DNA of 20,728 bases from UMGS172 sp045649545 (GCA_045649545.1 JAZRQE010000057.1:1-20728), one strand, 5' to 3'; shown: positions 4,907 to 12,873, numbered from the stretch's first letter. Made by a program: numbers and translations. The notes: generated from the letters alone by a model not told the origin.

Positions 4907-6124
4907 ATGAATAATGAAATCAAAAAGTACATAACAGAAAATTTTCCTAAAACTATTAGATATAATAAGGAAGATGACGGTACATTAATTGGCTTGCCTT
5001 ATAAGTATACTGTTCCTTGTGCCTCTGATATGTTTCAGGAAATGTATTATTGGGATACATATTTTATGAACGTTGGTCTTTTAGTAGAGGGTAACGTAGA
5101 ACTTGCTAAAAACAATGTTGACAATATGCTTTATTTGGTAGAAAAATTTGGATTTATGCCTAATGGCAATAGAACTTTTTTTCTTACACGTTCACAGCCT
5201 CCATTTTTATCACAAATGGTGAGGGAGTTATATGATGTTACAGGTGACAAAGAATGGTTAAAATCGGCATATAACACCTTAAAGAAAGAATATACTTTTT
5301 GGCAAGAAAAAAAGGTACTTAAAAACAATCTGAATAGTTATACCGGGTATGAAATTGACCCTGATAAATTAGAGGGACTTGTACAATACGGTTTATCTCG
5401 TATTGGTTATAAGCCTGAAGTTCTTACAGACGAGATTAAGAAAACTGTTTTCTTGGCAACCCGTTCTTTTTGTGAAAGCGGATGGGATTGTAATTCGCGT
5501 TTCCTTGAAAAGCCACACGAGTTTAATTCCTGCGAATTAAATTCCTTGCTTTATGGTATGGAAGACAATATGCGCTATTTTGCTTCTGTTCTTTTAAATA
5601 ATGAAGAAGATATTTGGCAAACAAGGATGGAAGAGCGAAAGAATAAAATGCAGGTGTTGTGGGTTCAGGGTGAGGGTATTTTCAAGGATTATAATCCTTA
5701 TACTGAAAAATATTCTGATTATGCATCAGCCGCAACATTTTACGCCTTGTTTACAGGTCATGCAACACCTGAACAAGCAAAGTTGATAGTATCAGCACTT
5801 GACAGGTTTGAACTTGAATATGGTGTAAGTGCGGGTGAAGCGAATCCTGCTTGGAACGGTCAATGGGATTATCCCAATATCTGGCCTCCTATACAGCTTA
5901 TTACTTATAAGGGACTTGTTAAATATGGTTATTACAGTGATGCTGAACGAATTGCACGCAAATATGTGAATCTTATCGAAAGTAATTTTGAAAAAACTCA
6001 GAATTTGTGGGAGAAATATAACGGACACACAGGTGAAAACACAAATGAAGAATATGATGCACCTAAAATGCTCGGTTGGACTCTTGGTGTGTACACTTAT
6101 TTTTGCAATGAATTAAAAATTTGA
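4907..6124 (+). CDS. Glycoside hydrolase family 37 (trehalase-like)
   Basis: This 405-aa protein has both trehalase signatures: DMFQEMYYWDTYFM (residues 41-54), matching PGGRFxExYxWDxY, and QWDYPNIWPP (319-328), matching QWDxPxGWAP. The general acid of E. coli trehalase (in SGWDFSSRW) corresponds to D194 in SGWDCNSRF, and the general base to E369 in WEKYN, so it should be catalytically active. The likely reaction is hydrolysis of alpha,alpha-trehalose to two glucose in the cytoplasm; there is no signal peptide from this start. It is shorter than the E. coli enzymes (about 550 aa). The start at 4907 is chosen because GGAGG lies 8 nt before it; the upstream in-frame extension is hydrophobic AT-rich leader. 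A phosphohexomutase lies convergently downstream. Exact substrate is inferred. Confidence 0.85.
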   Translation: MNNEIKKYITENFPKTIRYNKEDDGTLIGLPYKYTVPCASDMFQEMYYWDTYFMNVGLLVEGNVELAKNNVDNMLYLVEKFGFMPNGNRTFFLTRSQPPFLSQMVRELYDVTGDKEWLKSAYNTLKKEYTFWQEKKVLKNNLNSYTGYEIDPDKLEGLVQYGLSRIGYKPEVLTDEIKKTVFLATRSFCESGWDCNSRFLEKPHEFNSCELNSLLYGMEDNMRYFASVLLNNEEDIWQTRMEERKNKMQVLWVQGEGIFKDYNPYTEKYSDYASAATFYALFTGHATPEQAKLIVSALDRFELEYGVSAGEANPAWNGQWDYPNIWPPIQLITYKGLVKYGYYSDAERIARKYVNLIESNFEKTQNLWEKYNGHTGENTNEEYDAPKMLGWTLGVYTYFCNELKI

Positions 6125-6174
6125 TTTTTATTAAATTTAATATTTCAGAATCAGTGGTTATCATATGAATATGT

Positions 6175-6204
6175 AAAACCGCCAAGTTTACACTTGGCGG
6201 TTTT
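6175..6204. terminator. Bidirectional terminator between trehalase and phosphohexomutase genes
   Basis: A perfect 13-bp stem (6175-6187 and 6192-6204) with a 4-nt loop, bounded by AAAA and TTTT, serves both convergent genes. Confidence 0.9.
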
Positions 6205-6208
6205 ACTG

Positions 6209-7831
6209 TTATTTTATAATACTGTGAATAGTTTCCTTGATTTTTACCAATCGTTTTTCGGCATCATCTTTGGTTTTGTCCTTAATTGAATAATAAACCT
6301 TAATCTTGGGTTCTGTGCCGGAGGGTCTTACTGCGAGCCAAGAGCCGTCATTCAAAACGAACTTTAATACATTTTCTTTCGGCAAGTCGCGAACGCCGAT
6401 GCTAAAGTCAATCAATTCTTTAATTCCTTCAAAGAGGTCAGTGCCGGTTTTTCTAAATGTTCTCATAAGTTCTTGGATTTTTTCTGCACCGTCTTTGCCG
6501 GTTAAGGTAAAGCTGTCTTGAGTATCTAAATAATAGCCATATTCAGCGTATAACTCGTTTAAACCGTCAACCAAGGTTTTACCTTGGTTTTTGTACCAAG
6601 CAGCCATTTGACAGATAAGCATTGACGCTATAACTGCATCCTTATCTCTTGCGTGTGTACCGATAAGATAGCCGTAAGACTCCTCATAACCTATGACATA
6701 TTCCTGCGAGCCGTCAGCCTCATACTTGTTCATTTTGTTTCCGATGTACTTAAAGCCGGTAAGGGTTTCTTCAACAATTAAGCCAAATTTTCTTGCAATA
6801 TCGGCACCGATTTCGGAAGTGACAATCGTCTTGATTAGAGTTGACTTCTTGTTTAATGTATCTTTTTTCAAATTAATAATAAAGTTAACAAGCATTGCAC
6901 CGATTTGGTTGCCTGAGAATAAAACAAATTCATCTTTAGCTTTGACGGCAATACCAACGCGGTCGCAGTCGGGGTCGGTGCCCAAAACTAAATCTGCACC
7001 GATTTCTTTTGCTTTTTCAATAGCAATTGTAAGTGCTGCCTTGTCTTCAGGGTTGGGACTGCGAACAGTAGAGAAGTTACCGTCAGGCATTTCCTGTTCC
7101 TTTACAACAGTAACATTCATACCGTCGAGAATTCTCTGTACGGGAACACAACCGGTACCGTGAAGCGGGGTATAAACAATTTTTAAATCTGATTTTTCAG
7201 TGTATAGTGACTGTGTGGAGATTTCTTTTAAAAACTCACCCAAAACGTTTTCACCAATCAACTCAATACCGTTCTCAGAATCAGAGAATGGGATAGTTGA
7301 ATAATCTGTAATTTTATTAATATAATCTGTTGCAGATTTAGAGTCTTCAGTGCAAAGCTGACATCCAGTGTTATCGTAAACCTTGTAACCGTTGTATTCC
7401 TTCGGGTTGTGGGACGCGGTAATCATAATACCGATTGAACAACCTAAATACCTTGTAGTAAAGGATAAAACAGGGACGGGGACGAAAATATCATAAAGAT
7501 ATACCTTAAATCCGCAAGAGGCGAAAACACCGGCAGCTGTTTTTGCAAAAAATTTAGAGTTGTTACGTGTGTCATAAGCAATTGCTACCGAAAGATTATC
7601 GGGGTGCTTTGCTTTGGCAAACTGAGCAACACCGAAAGATGCTAATCCAACGGTGTACTTATTCATGCGGTTTGAACCGGCACCCATTACACCACGCATA
7701 CCGGCAGTACCAAATTCAAGGTCTTTATAGAAGCGGTCTTCAATTTCCTTTTCATCTGTAACCGAAAGTAATTCAGCCTTGGTTTCCTCATCAAATTTCA
7801 GCCATTGCTCGTATTTTTCTTTATAGGTCAT
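6209..7831 (-). CDS. pgcA: Phosphoglucomutase / phosphomannomutase (alpha-D-phosphohexomutase)
   Basis: This 540-aa cytoplasmic enzyme interconverts hexose 1-phosphates and 6-phosphates, linking glucose-1-P to glycolysis and cell-wall or polysaccharide precursor supply. The four hallmark loops are present in order: the phosphoserine loop TASHNPKEYNGYK (S140), the metal loop DPDCDRVG (D286, D288, D290), the sugar-specificity loop GYEESYG (about 377-383) and the phosphate-binding loop RPSGTEPKIKVY near residue 508. Length and the FGTAGMRG motif at 40-47 match the Firmicutes PgcA/YhxB group. The start has GGAGG 7 nt upstream and a strong promoter at 7868-7896. The gene is monocistronic between two terminators. 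It may use glucose phosphate arising from trehalose, though no regulatory link is visible. Confidence 0.93.
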   Translation of the reverse strand: MTYKEKYEQWLKFDEETKAELLSVTDEKEIEDRFYKDLEFGTAGMRGVMGAGSNRMNKYTVGLASFGVAQFAKAKHPDNLSVAIAYDTRNNSKFFAKTAAGVFASCGFKVYLYDIFVPVPVLSFTTRYLGCSIGIMITASHNPKEYNGYKVYDNTGCQLCTEDSKSATDYINKITDYSTIPFSDSENGIELIGENVLGEFLKEISTQSLYTEKSDLKIVYTPLHGTGCVPVQRILDGMNVTVVKEQEMPDGNFSTVRSPNPEDKAALTIAIEKAKEIGADLVLGTDPDCDRVGIAVKAKDEFVLFSGNQIGAMLVNFIINLKKDTLNKKSTLIKTIVTSEIGADIARKFGLIVEETLTGFKYIGNKMNKYEADGSQEYVIGYEESYGYLIGTHARDKDAVIASMLICQMAAWYKNQGKTLVDGLNELYAEYGYYLDTQDSFTLTGKDGAEKIQELMRTFRKTGTDLFEGIKELIDFSIGVRDLPKENVLKFVLNDGSWLAVRPSGTEPKIKVYYSIKDKTKDDAEKRLVKIKETIHSIIK

Positions 7832-7867
7832 TATATTTCCTCCCGTAAATTGATTAGTTACAATATT

Positions 7868-7896
7868 ATTATAATATTATCATTATTTAAAGTCAA
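7868..7896 (-). promoter_or_regulatory. Promoter of the phosphohexomutase gene
   Basis: On the minus strand TTGACT and TATAAT are separated by exactly 17 nt, ending about 37 nt before the start codon. Confidence 0.85.
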
Positions 7897-7946
7897 GTGA
7901 GGCATATATTCGAAAAATTAAATTTACTGTCATATAACAGTTTTAC

Positions 7947-7975
7947 TTGCTTATTTCACAAAAGTATTATATAAT
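7947..7975 (+). promoter_or_regulatory. Promoter of rhaB
   Basis: TTGCTT and TATAAT are separated by 17 nt; the -10 ends 39 nt before the rhaB start. It is arranged back to back with the phosphohexomutase promoter. No obvious operator repeat overlaps it. Confidence 0.75.
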
Positions 7976-8014
7976 ATTTCTGTAAATTAAACTATTTGAA
8001 AGGTTGTGCTGAAT

Positions 8015-9409
8015 ATGTATCATCTTGCGGTTGACATTGGTGCTTCCAGTGGACGTCATATTGTCGGTTGGTTAGAAAACGGTGTTATGAAATATGAGGA
8101 GGTTTACCGTTTTTATAACGGTCTTGATGACGTTGACGGTACTCTTTGTTGGAATACTGAACGTTTATTCTCTGAAATATTAAACGGTATGAAAAAGTGC
8201 GCCGAAGTTGGCAAAACTCCCTCTACAATGGCTATTGACACTTGGGGTGTTGACTTTGTTTTGCTTGATAAAGACGGTAAAATGGTCGGCAACTCGGTAG
8301 GTTACCGCGATTCAAGAACGGAAGGCTACGTTGAAAAAGCATTTGAAACTATGTCTAAACGTGCTTTATACGACGAAACCGGATTAGGAACTAATACCTT
8401 TAATACTTTGTTCCAATTAATTTCCTTAAAGGATAATCATCCTAAACAATTAGAAGCAGCTTGTGATTTCCTTATGATTCCTGATTATTTCGTTTATCTT
8501 TTGACGGGAAATAAGTTTAATGAATATACTAACGCTTCAACAACAGAACTTTTAGATGTTAAAACTAACACCTGGTCTGAAAAGATATTAGATACATACG
8601 GAATTAAAAAGAGTATTTTCAGAGAACTTTCAATGCCGGGGACTGTTGCCGGTAAGTTATTACCTGAAATTAAGGATAAGGTTGGTTACGACCTTGATGT
8701 AGTTCTTGCCGCATCCCACGATACTGCTTCGGCTGTTATGGCAGTACCCTCAAACGGTGATAATGTAATGTATATCAGCTCAGGCACATGGTCGCTTATG
8801 GGTATTGAATCATTGACTCCTCAACTTGCTGATATTTGCATGGAACACAGCTTTACTAACGAGGGCGGATACGACTACCGTTACAGAGTTTTAAAGAATA
8901 TTATGGGTCTTTGGATGATTCAGAATGTTAAAAAGGAATTAGATGACAAGTATTCATTTGCCGAGCTTTGTGATATGGCAGCTCAAAATGCAGAGTTCCC
9001 GTCAATTGTTGATGCTCTTGATAACCGTTTCTTGGCACCTAAAAACATGATTGAGGAAATAAAGGCTTGCTGTAGAGATACTAATCAAGCAGTTCCCGAG
9101 GAAATCGGAGAGATTACTGCAGTGATTTATAATAGTTTGGCAGTTTGCTACCGCGACTGTGCTAATGAAATCGAGCAGTTTACAGGGAAAAAGTATTCTG
9201 CGATTAATATTATAGGTGGCGGAAGCAACGCTGATTACCTTAACCGTATTACCGCTAAGGTTTCAGGACGTACTGTTTTGGCAGGTCCTTCCGAAGCAAC
9301 CGCAATCGGTAACCTTTTAGCTCAGATGCTTAGTGTAGGGGAGTTTAAGGATTTAAGTGACGCACGTGAATGCGTAATTAAATCTTTCGAAATTAAAACA
9401 TATAACTAA
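8015..9409 (+). CDS. rhaB: Rhamnulokinase (FGGY carbohydrate kinase)
   Basis: This 464-aa kinase phosphorylates L-rhamnulose with ATP to L-rhamnulose-1-phosphate, the second step of L-rhamnose use. It has the FGGY layout: N-terminal phosphate-1 motif DIGASSGRHI (about residues 6-15), the substrate-domain motif IDTWGVDFVLLDKDG typical of RhaB, then in the second domain HDTASAV, the phosphate-2 motif YISSGTWSLMG, and the adenosine motif NIIGGGSNADYLNRITA. The ATG at 8015 is preferred; the GTG at 8006 lies only 2 nt after the AAAGG and MYHLAVDIGASSGRH is the conserved beginning. It stands alone: no rhamnose isomerase or aldolase gene is in the window, so those steps must be encoded elsewhere. 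A bidirectional terminator follows. Confidence 0.92.
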   Translation: MYHLAVDIGASSGRHIVGWLENGVMKYEEVYRFYNGLDDVDGTLCWNTERLFSEILNGMKKCAEVGKTPSTMAIDTWGVDFVLLDKDGKMVGNSVGYRDSRTEGYVEKAFETMSKRALYDETGLGTNTFNTLFQLISLKDNHPKQLEAACDFLMIPDYFVYLLTGNKFNEYTNASTTELLDVKTNTWSEKILDTYGIKKSIFRELSMPGTVAGKLLPEIKDKVGYDLDVVLAASHDTASAVMAVPSNGDNVMYISSGTWSLMGIESLTPQLADICMEHSFTNEGGYDYRYRVLKNIMGLWMIQNVKKELDDKYSFAELCDMAAQNAEFPSIVDALDNRFLAPKNMIEEIKACCRDTNQAVPEEIGEITAVIYNSLAVCYRDCANEIEQFTGKKYSAINIIGGGSNADYLNRITAKVSGRTVLAGPSEATAIGNLLAQMLSVGEFKDLSDARECVIKSFEIKTYN

Positions 9410-9413
9410 CAAT

Positions 9414-9441
9414 AAAGCCACCGAATAATCGGTGGCTTTTT
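9414..9441. terminator. Bidirectional terminator after rhaB
   Basis: A perfect 11-bp stem (9414-9424 and 9429-9439) with an ATAA loop and T-tail serves rhaB (+) and the convergent XRE gene (-). Confidence 0.9.
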
Positions 9442-9443
9442 AA

Positions 9444-9866
9444 TTATAATTTACCTATATCACGTATATTTGATTGCACATAATCTTTTTTTGAATCAGA
9501 TAATTCGCGATACAGCTTAATAAGCTCAATCTCGTCTTCACTTAAAATTATTTCATCGCTGTCAATATTTGCGTTATAATCAATTGTTGTACCGAATCTC
9601 GGCTGATAAATTTGTTGTTTTTCATTCACACTATATGTATAGCTGTTATCACCGAAGATAAGATAATCACTAGTGATGTGGTATAATTCACAAATTTTTT
9701 TAATTATGGGTAGCGGAAGGTCGGTATCGGTTTCGTAACGGGCATATGTATCACGTTTTACTTCTAAAGCATCAGCAACATCTTTTTGAGTTTTAAAATC
9801 TTTGTGTTTGTTACGTAGTTCAACTAAACGCTGTGCAATCTCACTTCTTTTAGTGTTCTTTCCCAT
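9444..9866 (-). CDS. XRE-family helix-turn-helix regulator
   Basis: This 140-aa protein has an N-terminal Cro/CI-type HTH domain (about residues 9-66): 'iaqrLvelRnkhkdfkTQkdvAdaLevkrdtYarYEtdtdlPlpiikkicelYhiTsDYLifGd', the classic pattern with the recognition helix around VKRDTYARYE. Residues 70-105 are a polar linker and the last 35 (LSEDEIELIKLYRELSDSKKDYVQ) are the short helical tail common in clostridial XRE proteins. There is no membrane or peptidase domain. The SD AAGGAGG lies 6 nt before the ATG. The start is only 24 bp from the -35 of the divergent tRNA promoter, so this protein might control itself and that transcript; its targets cannot be read from sequence. Confidence 0.9.
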   Translation of the reverse strand: MGKNTKRSEIAQRLVELRNKHKDFKTQKDVADALEVKRDTYARYETDTDLPLPIIKKICELYHITSDYLIFGDNSYTYSVNEKQQIYQPRFGTTIDYNANIDSDEIILSEDEIELIKLYRELSDSKKDYVQSNIRDIGKL

Positions 9867-9889
9867 AAGTTGCCTCCTTAAATTTTTAC

Positions 9890-9918
9890 TTGACTAAAAT
9901 TAGAAATATTGTTATAAT
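9890..9918 (+). promoter_or_regulatory. Strong plus-strand promoter ahead of the hairpin chain and tRNA-Thr
   Basis: TTGACT and TATAAT are separated by 17 nt. Transcription would start near 9925, go through the hairpin chain and into tRNA-Thr 205 nt later. Without the 181-bp insertion this promoter would sit at normal distance from the tRNA. Confidence 0.85.
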
Positions 9919-9928
9919 GATTGTTGTT
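9912..9928 (+). repeat. Direct repeat copy 1 flanking the hairpin chain
   Basis: TTATAATGATTGTTGTT, containing the -10 of the upstream promoter, matches 10109-10125 at 16 of 17 bases. The two copies bracket the hairpin chain exactly. Confidence 0.8.
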
Positions 9929-9929
9929 A

Positions 9930-10097
9930 GTCGAAACGCTCTAAAAGCGTTTCGACAAGCCACTTTTTAAGTGGCTTTAGCAAAATTAAATTGTAATTTA
10001 ATTTTGTGCGACACTCATTTCAATGGAATAGGACAAATTTTTACTAAAAATTTGTCGCAAAATCAAAGATTTTGTGGCGAAACAGGATTGTTTCGCC
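9930..10097 (+). repeat. Chain of six adjacent hairpins (MITE-like or structured RNA)
   Basis: Six inverted repeats with tiny loops follow one another: 9930-9956 (11-bp stem), 9957-9977 (9 bp), 9981-10006 (11 bp), 10032-10056 (11 bp), 10058-10074 (7 bp) and 10076-10097 (9 bp). Most are separated by 0-3 nt; a 25-nt gap between the third and fourth holds a possible weak seventh hairpin. The stems differ in sequence, so this is not a tandem repeat or CRISPR array. No reading frame is credible. Because palindromes fold equally on both strands, the structure could form in the tRNA precursor or in single-stranded DNA. The flanking near-identical repeats suggest an inserted unit. Confidence 0.8.
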
Positions 10098-10115
10098 TAA
10101 CCTATTTATTATAAT
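10088..10115 (+). promoter_or_regulatory. Second promoter for tRNA-Thr, formed at the end of the hairpin chain
   Basis: TTGTTT (10088-10093, in the last hairpin's 3' arm) and TATAAT (10110-10115, in repeat copy 2) are separated by 16 nt. Initiation near 10122 would leave a short tRNA leader. The -35 is thus provided by the hairpin unit. Confidence 0.55.
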
Positions 10116-10125
10116 AATTGTTGTT
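10109..10125 (+). repeat. Direct repeat copy 2 flanking the hairpin chain
   Basis: TTATAATAATTGTTGTT, one base different from copy 1 at 9912-9928. It ends 5 nt before the tRNA. Confidence 0.8.
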
Positions 10126-10130
10126 TTCAA

Positions 10131-10206
10131 GCTGGAGTGGCTCAGTTGGTAGAGCAGCTGATTCGTAATCAGCAGGTCGTGGGTTCGAGTCCCATCTTCA
10201 GCTCCA
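10131..10206 (+). tRNA. tRNA-Thr (anticodon CGT)
   Basis: A complete cloverleaf: acceptor GCTGGAG pairing with CTTCAGC (one G-T), D-arm GCTC/GAGC, anticodon stem GCTGA/TCAGC with loop TTCGTAA (anticodon CGT, reads ACG), T-arm GTGGG/CCCAT with TTCGAGT loop, discriminator T and encoded CCA (10204-10206). It decodes threonine ACG codons. Confidence 0.97.
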
Positions 10207-10207
10207 T

Positions 10208-10240
10208 AAAAAGTCGTCTTATGGCGGCTTTTTATTTTTT
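10208..10240 (+). terminator. Terminator of tRNA-Thr
   Basis: A 9-bp stem with one G-T wobble (10208-10216 and 10225-10233) is followed by further T residues; it may also end the convergent DUF4364 gene. Confidence 0.8.
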
Positions 10241-10245
10241 TCTAC

Positions 10246-10809
10246 TTAAATTTTTGAGCCTGTCAGTCCTTCAGTTGCGTTAATTAGGACTTGCATCGGG
10301 TTCTTAAGGAAATTCTCCTTAACGATGTTTGCCGATTCGTCATCAGGAACAAGTAATTTTACCGAAACTAATTCACGGCTGCCGTCCATAACTGAACAGG
10401 TGACATAGATGCCGTTTTCGGTCTTTTCTTTTATTACCTTGTTATCACGTTCGTTGCTGTGGCGTGTCGTTATGCTTTCTGCAATTTCTATAGTTCTTTC
10501 ACGAACGGTTAAGGGGACGCTGTTGCCTAATGCTTCAGCAATATTTTTGCAGTCGCCGGTAGCAATATAAAATTTCAAACCGTTTTCTTCAGTTACAACA
10601 CCGATATTTCCGTTGTCTTCTAAATCTGAAATAGCAAAGGTTGTTTCAAAATAGTTTGCAATACCTTCAAAATGTAGTTGTTCTTTAATTCGGTCAAGAG
10701 GCAAGGGAACTGATGAATTGTGTAATAAATAGCAAATTAACACACGAATTTCAGTGCGACTTTGCAGTCCGCCAGGTGCAACACCTGCTGAAATAGCGTC
10801 AGAAATCAT
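10246..10809 (-). CDS. DUF4364 family protein
   Basis: This 187-aa soluble protein matches the clostridial DUF4364 family: a winged-helix-like N-terminal half ('TEIRVLICYLLhns.vPLpLDRIKEqL..eGIANYFETTFAISDLEDNGNI', about residues 18-75) followed by an alpha/beta region. The family is widespread and usually a single gene in Clostridia; it is annotated only by domain, with a DNA-binding-like fold suggested for the first half. The ATG at 10809 is chosen because AAAGGAGG lies 7 nt upstream, in contrast to an in-frame ATG at 10833 which would lie within the promoter. It is monocistronic and divergent from the coiled-coil gene. Function unknown. Confidence 0.8.
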   Translation of the reverse strand: MISDAISAGVAPGGLQSRTEIRVLICYLLHNSSVPLPLDRIKEQLHFEGIANYFETTFAISDLEDNGNIGVVTEENGLKFYIATGDCKNIAEALGNSVPLTVRERTIEIAESITTRHSNERDNKVIKEKTENGIYVTCSVMDGSRELVSVKLLVPDDESANIVKENFLKNPMQVLINATEGLTGSKI

Positions 10810-10831
10810 AATTACGCCTCCTTTAGTGAAC

Positions 10832-10860
10832 ATTATACACTAATTTTTCTTAATTAACAA
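10832..10860 (-). promoter_or_regulatory. Promoter of the DUF4364 gene
   Basis: On the minus strand TTGTTA and TATAAT are separated by 17 nt, ending 22 nt before the start codon, giving a very short leader. Confidence 0.75.
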
Positions 10861-10870
10861 GTGATTTGTG

Positions 10871-10899
10871 TTGAAAATTCAATATTTTTGTTATATAAT
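10871..10899 (+). promoter_or_regulatory. Promoter of the coiled-coil protein gene
   Basis: TTGAAA and TATAAT are separated by 17 nt; the -10 ends 29 nt before the start codon. It is back to back with the DUF4364 promoter. Confidence 0.75.
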
Positions 10900-10928
10900 T
10901 TATTTAATAATTTTTATAAGAGGTTTTT

Positions 10929-11543
10929 ATGATGAGAAAGAAAAAGCTTATCAATGAAATTAATGGCGTTGTAGCCAGAAATAATGAATTATTTTCAAAG
11001 TGTTGTGAGTTGGAAAATTCGGTTGATGCAAAGGATACCTTAATTAACTCTTTAAAACTGCAGGTGGAAGAGCTCAAAGCAGAAAACGAAATTTTGAAAA
11101 GCGATTATTTTTCAAAAAGAATAGCAGTGGTTGATGACTGCGATAAAGACGAAGCATCAATTATTGACAGTGACGTTGCAATTGACGAAACAAATGAAGT
11201 ATTTTCACAAAGTGCAAATACATCTGTTTCAGTTAATACAGATAATGAAACAAAAGATGCACTGGAATTTCAACCAATATTCAATGAATCGGTATTGAAA
11301 ATTTCTTCTTCGGCAATCGGCAGGGTTGTTTTAAAATGTGCTGAAGTTTGTAACATATTTGCAAATAAAAATAACATTAATTCTAAAGATTTAATCAATT
11401 TAGCGTTAGGTAGAACAGAAGTGTTTAAGTCAGAGGTTTTACAGCTTGCTTCGCAAGAAATGAGCGAAGAACTGTTATTAGCAGAGTTAAAATTAAAAGA
11501 AACAGAGATACTGGAATATTTTGAATTGTTGTTAAGGCAGTAG
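10929..11543 (+). CDS. Unrecognised coiled-coil protein, 204 aa
   Basis: I do not recognise this protein. Three parts can be seen: a basic start (MMRKKKL) leading into a continuous charged helix with heptad leucines and isoleucines (about residues 8-62), typical of a dimeric coiled coil; an acidic, Ser/Thr/Asn-rich linker (about 68-118) probably disordered; and a C-terminal helical domain (about 120-204, 'AIGRVVLKCAEVCNIFANKNNINSKDLINLALGRTEVFKSEVLQ'). There is no signal peptide or membrane segment. This layout recalls DivIVA/GpsB-like or SMC-adaptor-like scaffolds, but no diagnostic motif is present. An AAGAGG SD precedes either of two consecutive ATG codons (10929 or 10932). The upstream promoter is strong and the gene appears monocistronic. 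Confidence 0.75.
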   Translation: MMRKKKLINEINGVVARNNELFSKCCELENSVDAKDTLINSLKLQVEELKAENEILKSDYFSKRIAVVDDCDKDEASIIDSDVAIDETNEVFSQSANTSVSVNTDNETKDALEFQPIFNESVLKISSSAIGRVVLKCAEVCNIFANKNNINSKDLINLALGRTEVFKSEVLQLASQEMSEELLLAELKLKETEILEYFELLLRQ

Positions 11544-11621
11544 GCTTGATAAATTTTTAACAATGTTTTACGTACTTTTAAAGAAATTTAAATTAAATTA
11601 GTTTAATTTTTAACAAACCAC

Positions 11622-11649
11622 TTGACAAATTTCAAGCATATTATATAAT
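11622..11649 (+). promoter_or_regulatory. Promoter of the serA operon
   Basis: Consensus TTGACA and TATAAT are separated by 16 nt. The leader, about 45 nt, holds a small AGCC/GGCT hairpin (about 11668-11680) 5 nt before the SD; no riboswitch or T-box is seen. Confidence 0.8.
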
Positions 11650-11697
11650 ATATTTAATAATTTTTGTAGCCTTTTGGCTAATTATGGAGGTAATTTT

Positions 11698-12873
11698 ATG
11701 TACAACATTAAAACTTACAACAAGATTTCGGCTATCGGCTTGGATGTGTTTGATAAAACCGCTTATACCTGCGGTGACGAGGTAGCAGACCCCGTTGGTG
11801 CAATCGTACGTTCTGCTGCTTTGCATGATACTGAATTCCCGAAAACATTACTTGCAATTGCACGTGCAGGTGCAGGTACAAACAATATTCCGGTTGACCG
11901 TTGTGCTGAGGAGGGTATTGTAGTTTTCAATACTCCCGGTGCAAACGCTAACGCAGTTAAGGAGTTGGTTATTGCAGGCATGCTTATCTGCTCCCGCCGT
12001 GTTATTCCTGCTATTAAATGGGCAGAAACTTTAAAGGGCAACGGTGCTGAAGTAGGTAAAATGGTCGAAAAGGGTAAGGGTGCTTTTGTAGGTCCCGAAA
12101 TCAAGGGTAAAAGCCTTGGTGTTATCGGTTTAGGTGCTATAGGTGTTCAGGTTGCTAATGCCGCTAACCATTTAGGTATGAAGGTTTACGGTTATGACCC
12201 GTTCCTTTCGGTTGATGCCGCATGGAATCTTACTCATAATGCCGTTCATGCTCTTGATTTAAATGAGATTTTTGAGAAGTGCGATTATATCACACTTCAC
12301 GTACCCCTTACACCTGATACCAAAGGCTTTATTAATGCAGAGTCAATTGCAAAATGTAAAGATGGTGTTCGCATCTTGAACTTCGCCCGTGGTGATTTGG
12401 TTAATTCTGCTGATTTACTTGCTGCTTTAGATAGCGGTAAAGTTGCAGCATACGTTACCGATTTCCCGTCTGATGACGTTATCGGTGCTGACGGTGTTAT
12501 CGCTATTCCTCACCTTGGTGCTTCTACACCTGAATCTGAAGACAACTGTGCTACCATGGCAGCAGCCGAGCTTATTGATTATATCGAGAACGGTAATATT
12601 GTTAACTCGGTTAATATGCCCAACATTTCAATGCCCAGAGCCGGTGTAGAGCGTATTTGTGTTATCCACAAAAATGTTCCTGCTGTAATTAATAAGATTA
12701 CCGGTATTGTTTCTGAAGCAAATATCAATATTGCTAATATGCTCAATAAATCTAAGAAGGACTTCGCATACACTATGCTTGACCTTGATGAAAAAGATGT
12801 TGCAAAGGTAGAAAAAATCGCCGATGCTATCGGTTCTATGGAAGAAGTTGTCAGAGTGAGAGTTATTAAATAA
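11698..12873 (+). CDS. serA: D-3-phosphoglycerate dehydrogenase with C-terminal ACT domain
   Basis: This 391-aa enzyme oxidises 3-phosphoglycerate to 3-phosphohydroxypyruvate with NAD, the first step of serine synthesis. The NAD-binding fold is marked by GVIGLGAIG (141-149) and the following aspartate (D167). Catalytic R231 (NFARGD) and H272 (PHLGAS) are present; the usual catalytic glutamate (FPTEP in E. coli) is replaced by aspartates in FPSDD (257-261 region). Residues about 318-391 (ERICVIHKNVPAVINKI...) form an ACT domain, normally the serine-sensing regulatory module. The start at 11698 is set by GGAGGT 7 nt upstream; a longer frame from 11674 would begin in the leader. The stop overlaps the next start (TAATG). 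No serB or serC gene is adjacent. Confidence 0.92.
   Translation: MYNIKTYNKISAIGLDVFDKTAYTCGDEVADPVGAIVRSAALHDTEFPKTLLAIARAGAGTNNIPVDRCAEEGIVVFNTPGANANAVKELVIAGMLICSRRVIPAIKWAETLKGNGAEVGKMVEKGKGAFVGPEIKGKSLGVIGLGAIGVQVANAANHLGMKVYGYDPFLSVDAAWNLTHNAVHALDLNEIFEKCDYITLHVPLTPDTKGFINAESIAKCKDGVRILNFARGDLVNSADLLAALDSGKVAAYVTDFPSDDVIGADGVIAIPHLGASTPESEDNCATMAAAELIDYIENGNIVNSVNMPNISMPRAGVERICVIHKNVPAVINKITGIVSEANINIANMLNKSKKDFAYTMLDLDEKDVAKVEKIADAIGSMEEVVRVRVIK

Noticed and set aside
9930..10097. CRISPR array or tandem repeat
   Set aside because: There is no repeated unit with spacers; the stems have unrelated sequences and no cas genes are nearby.
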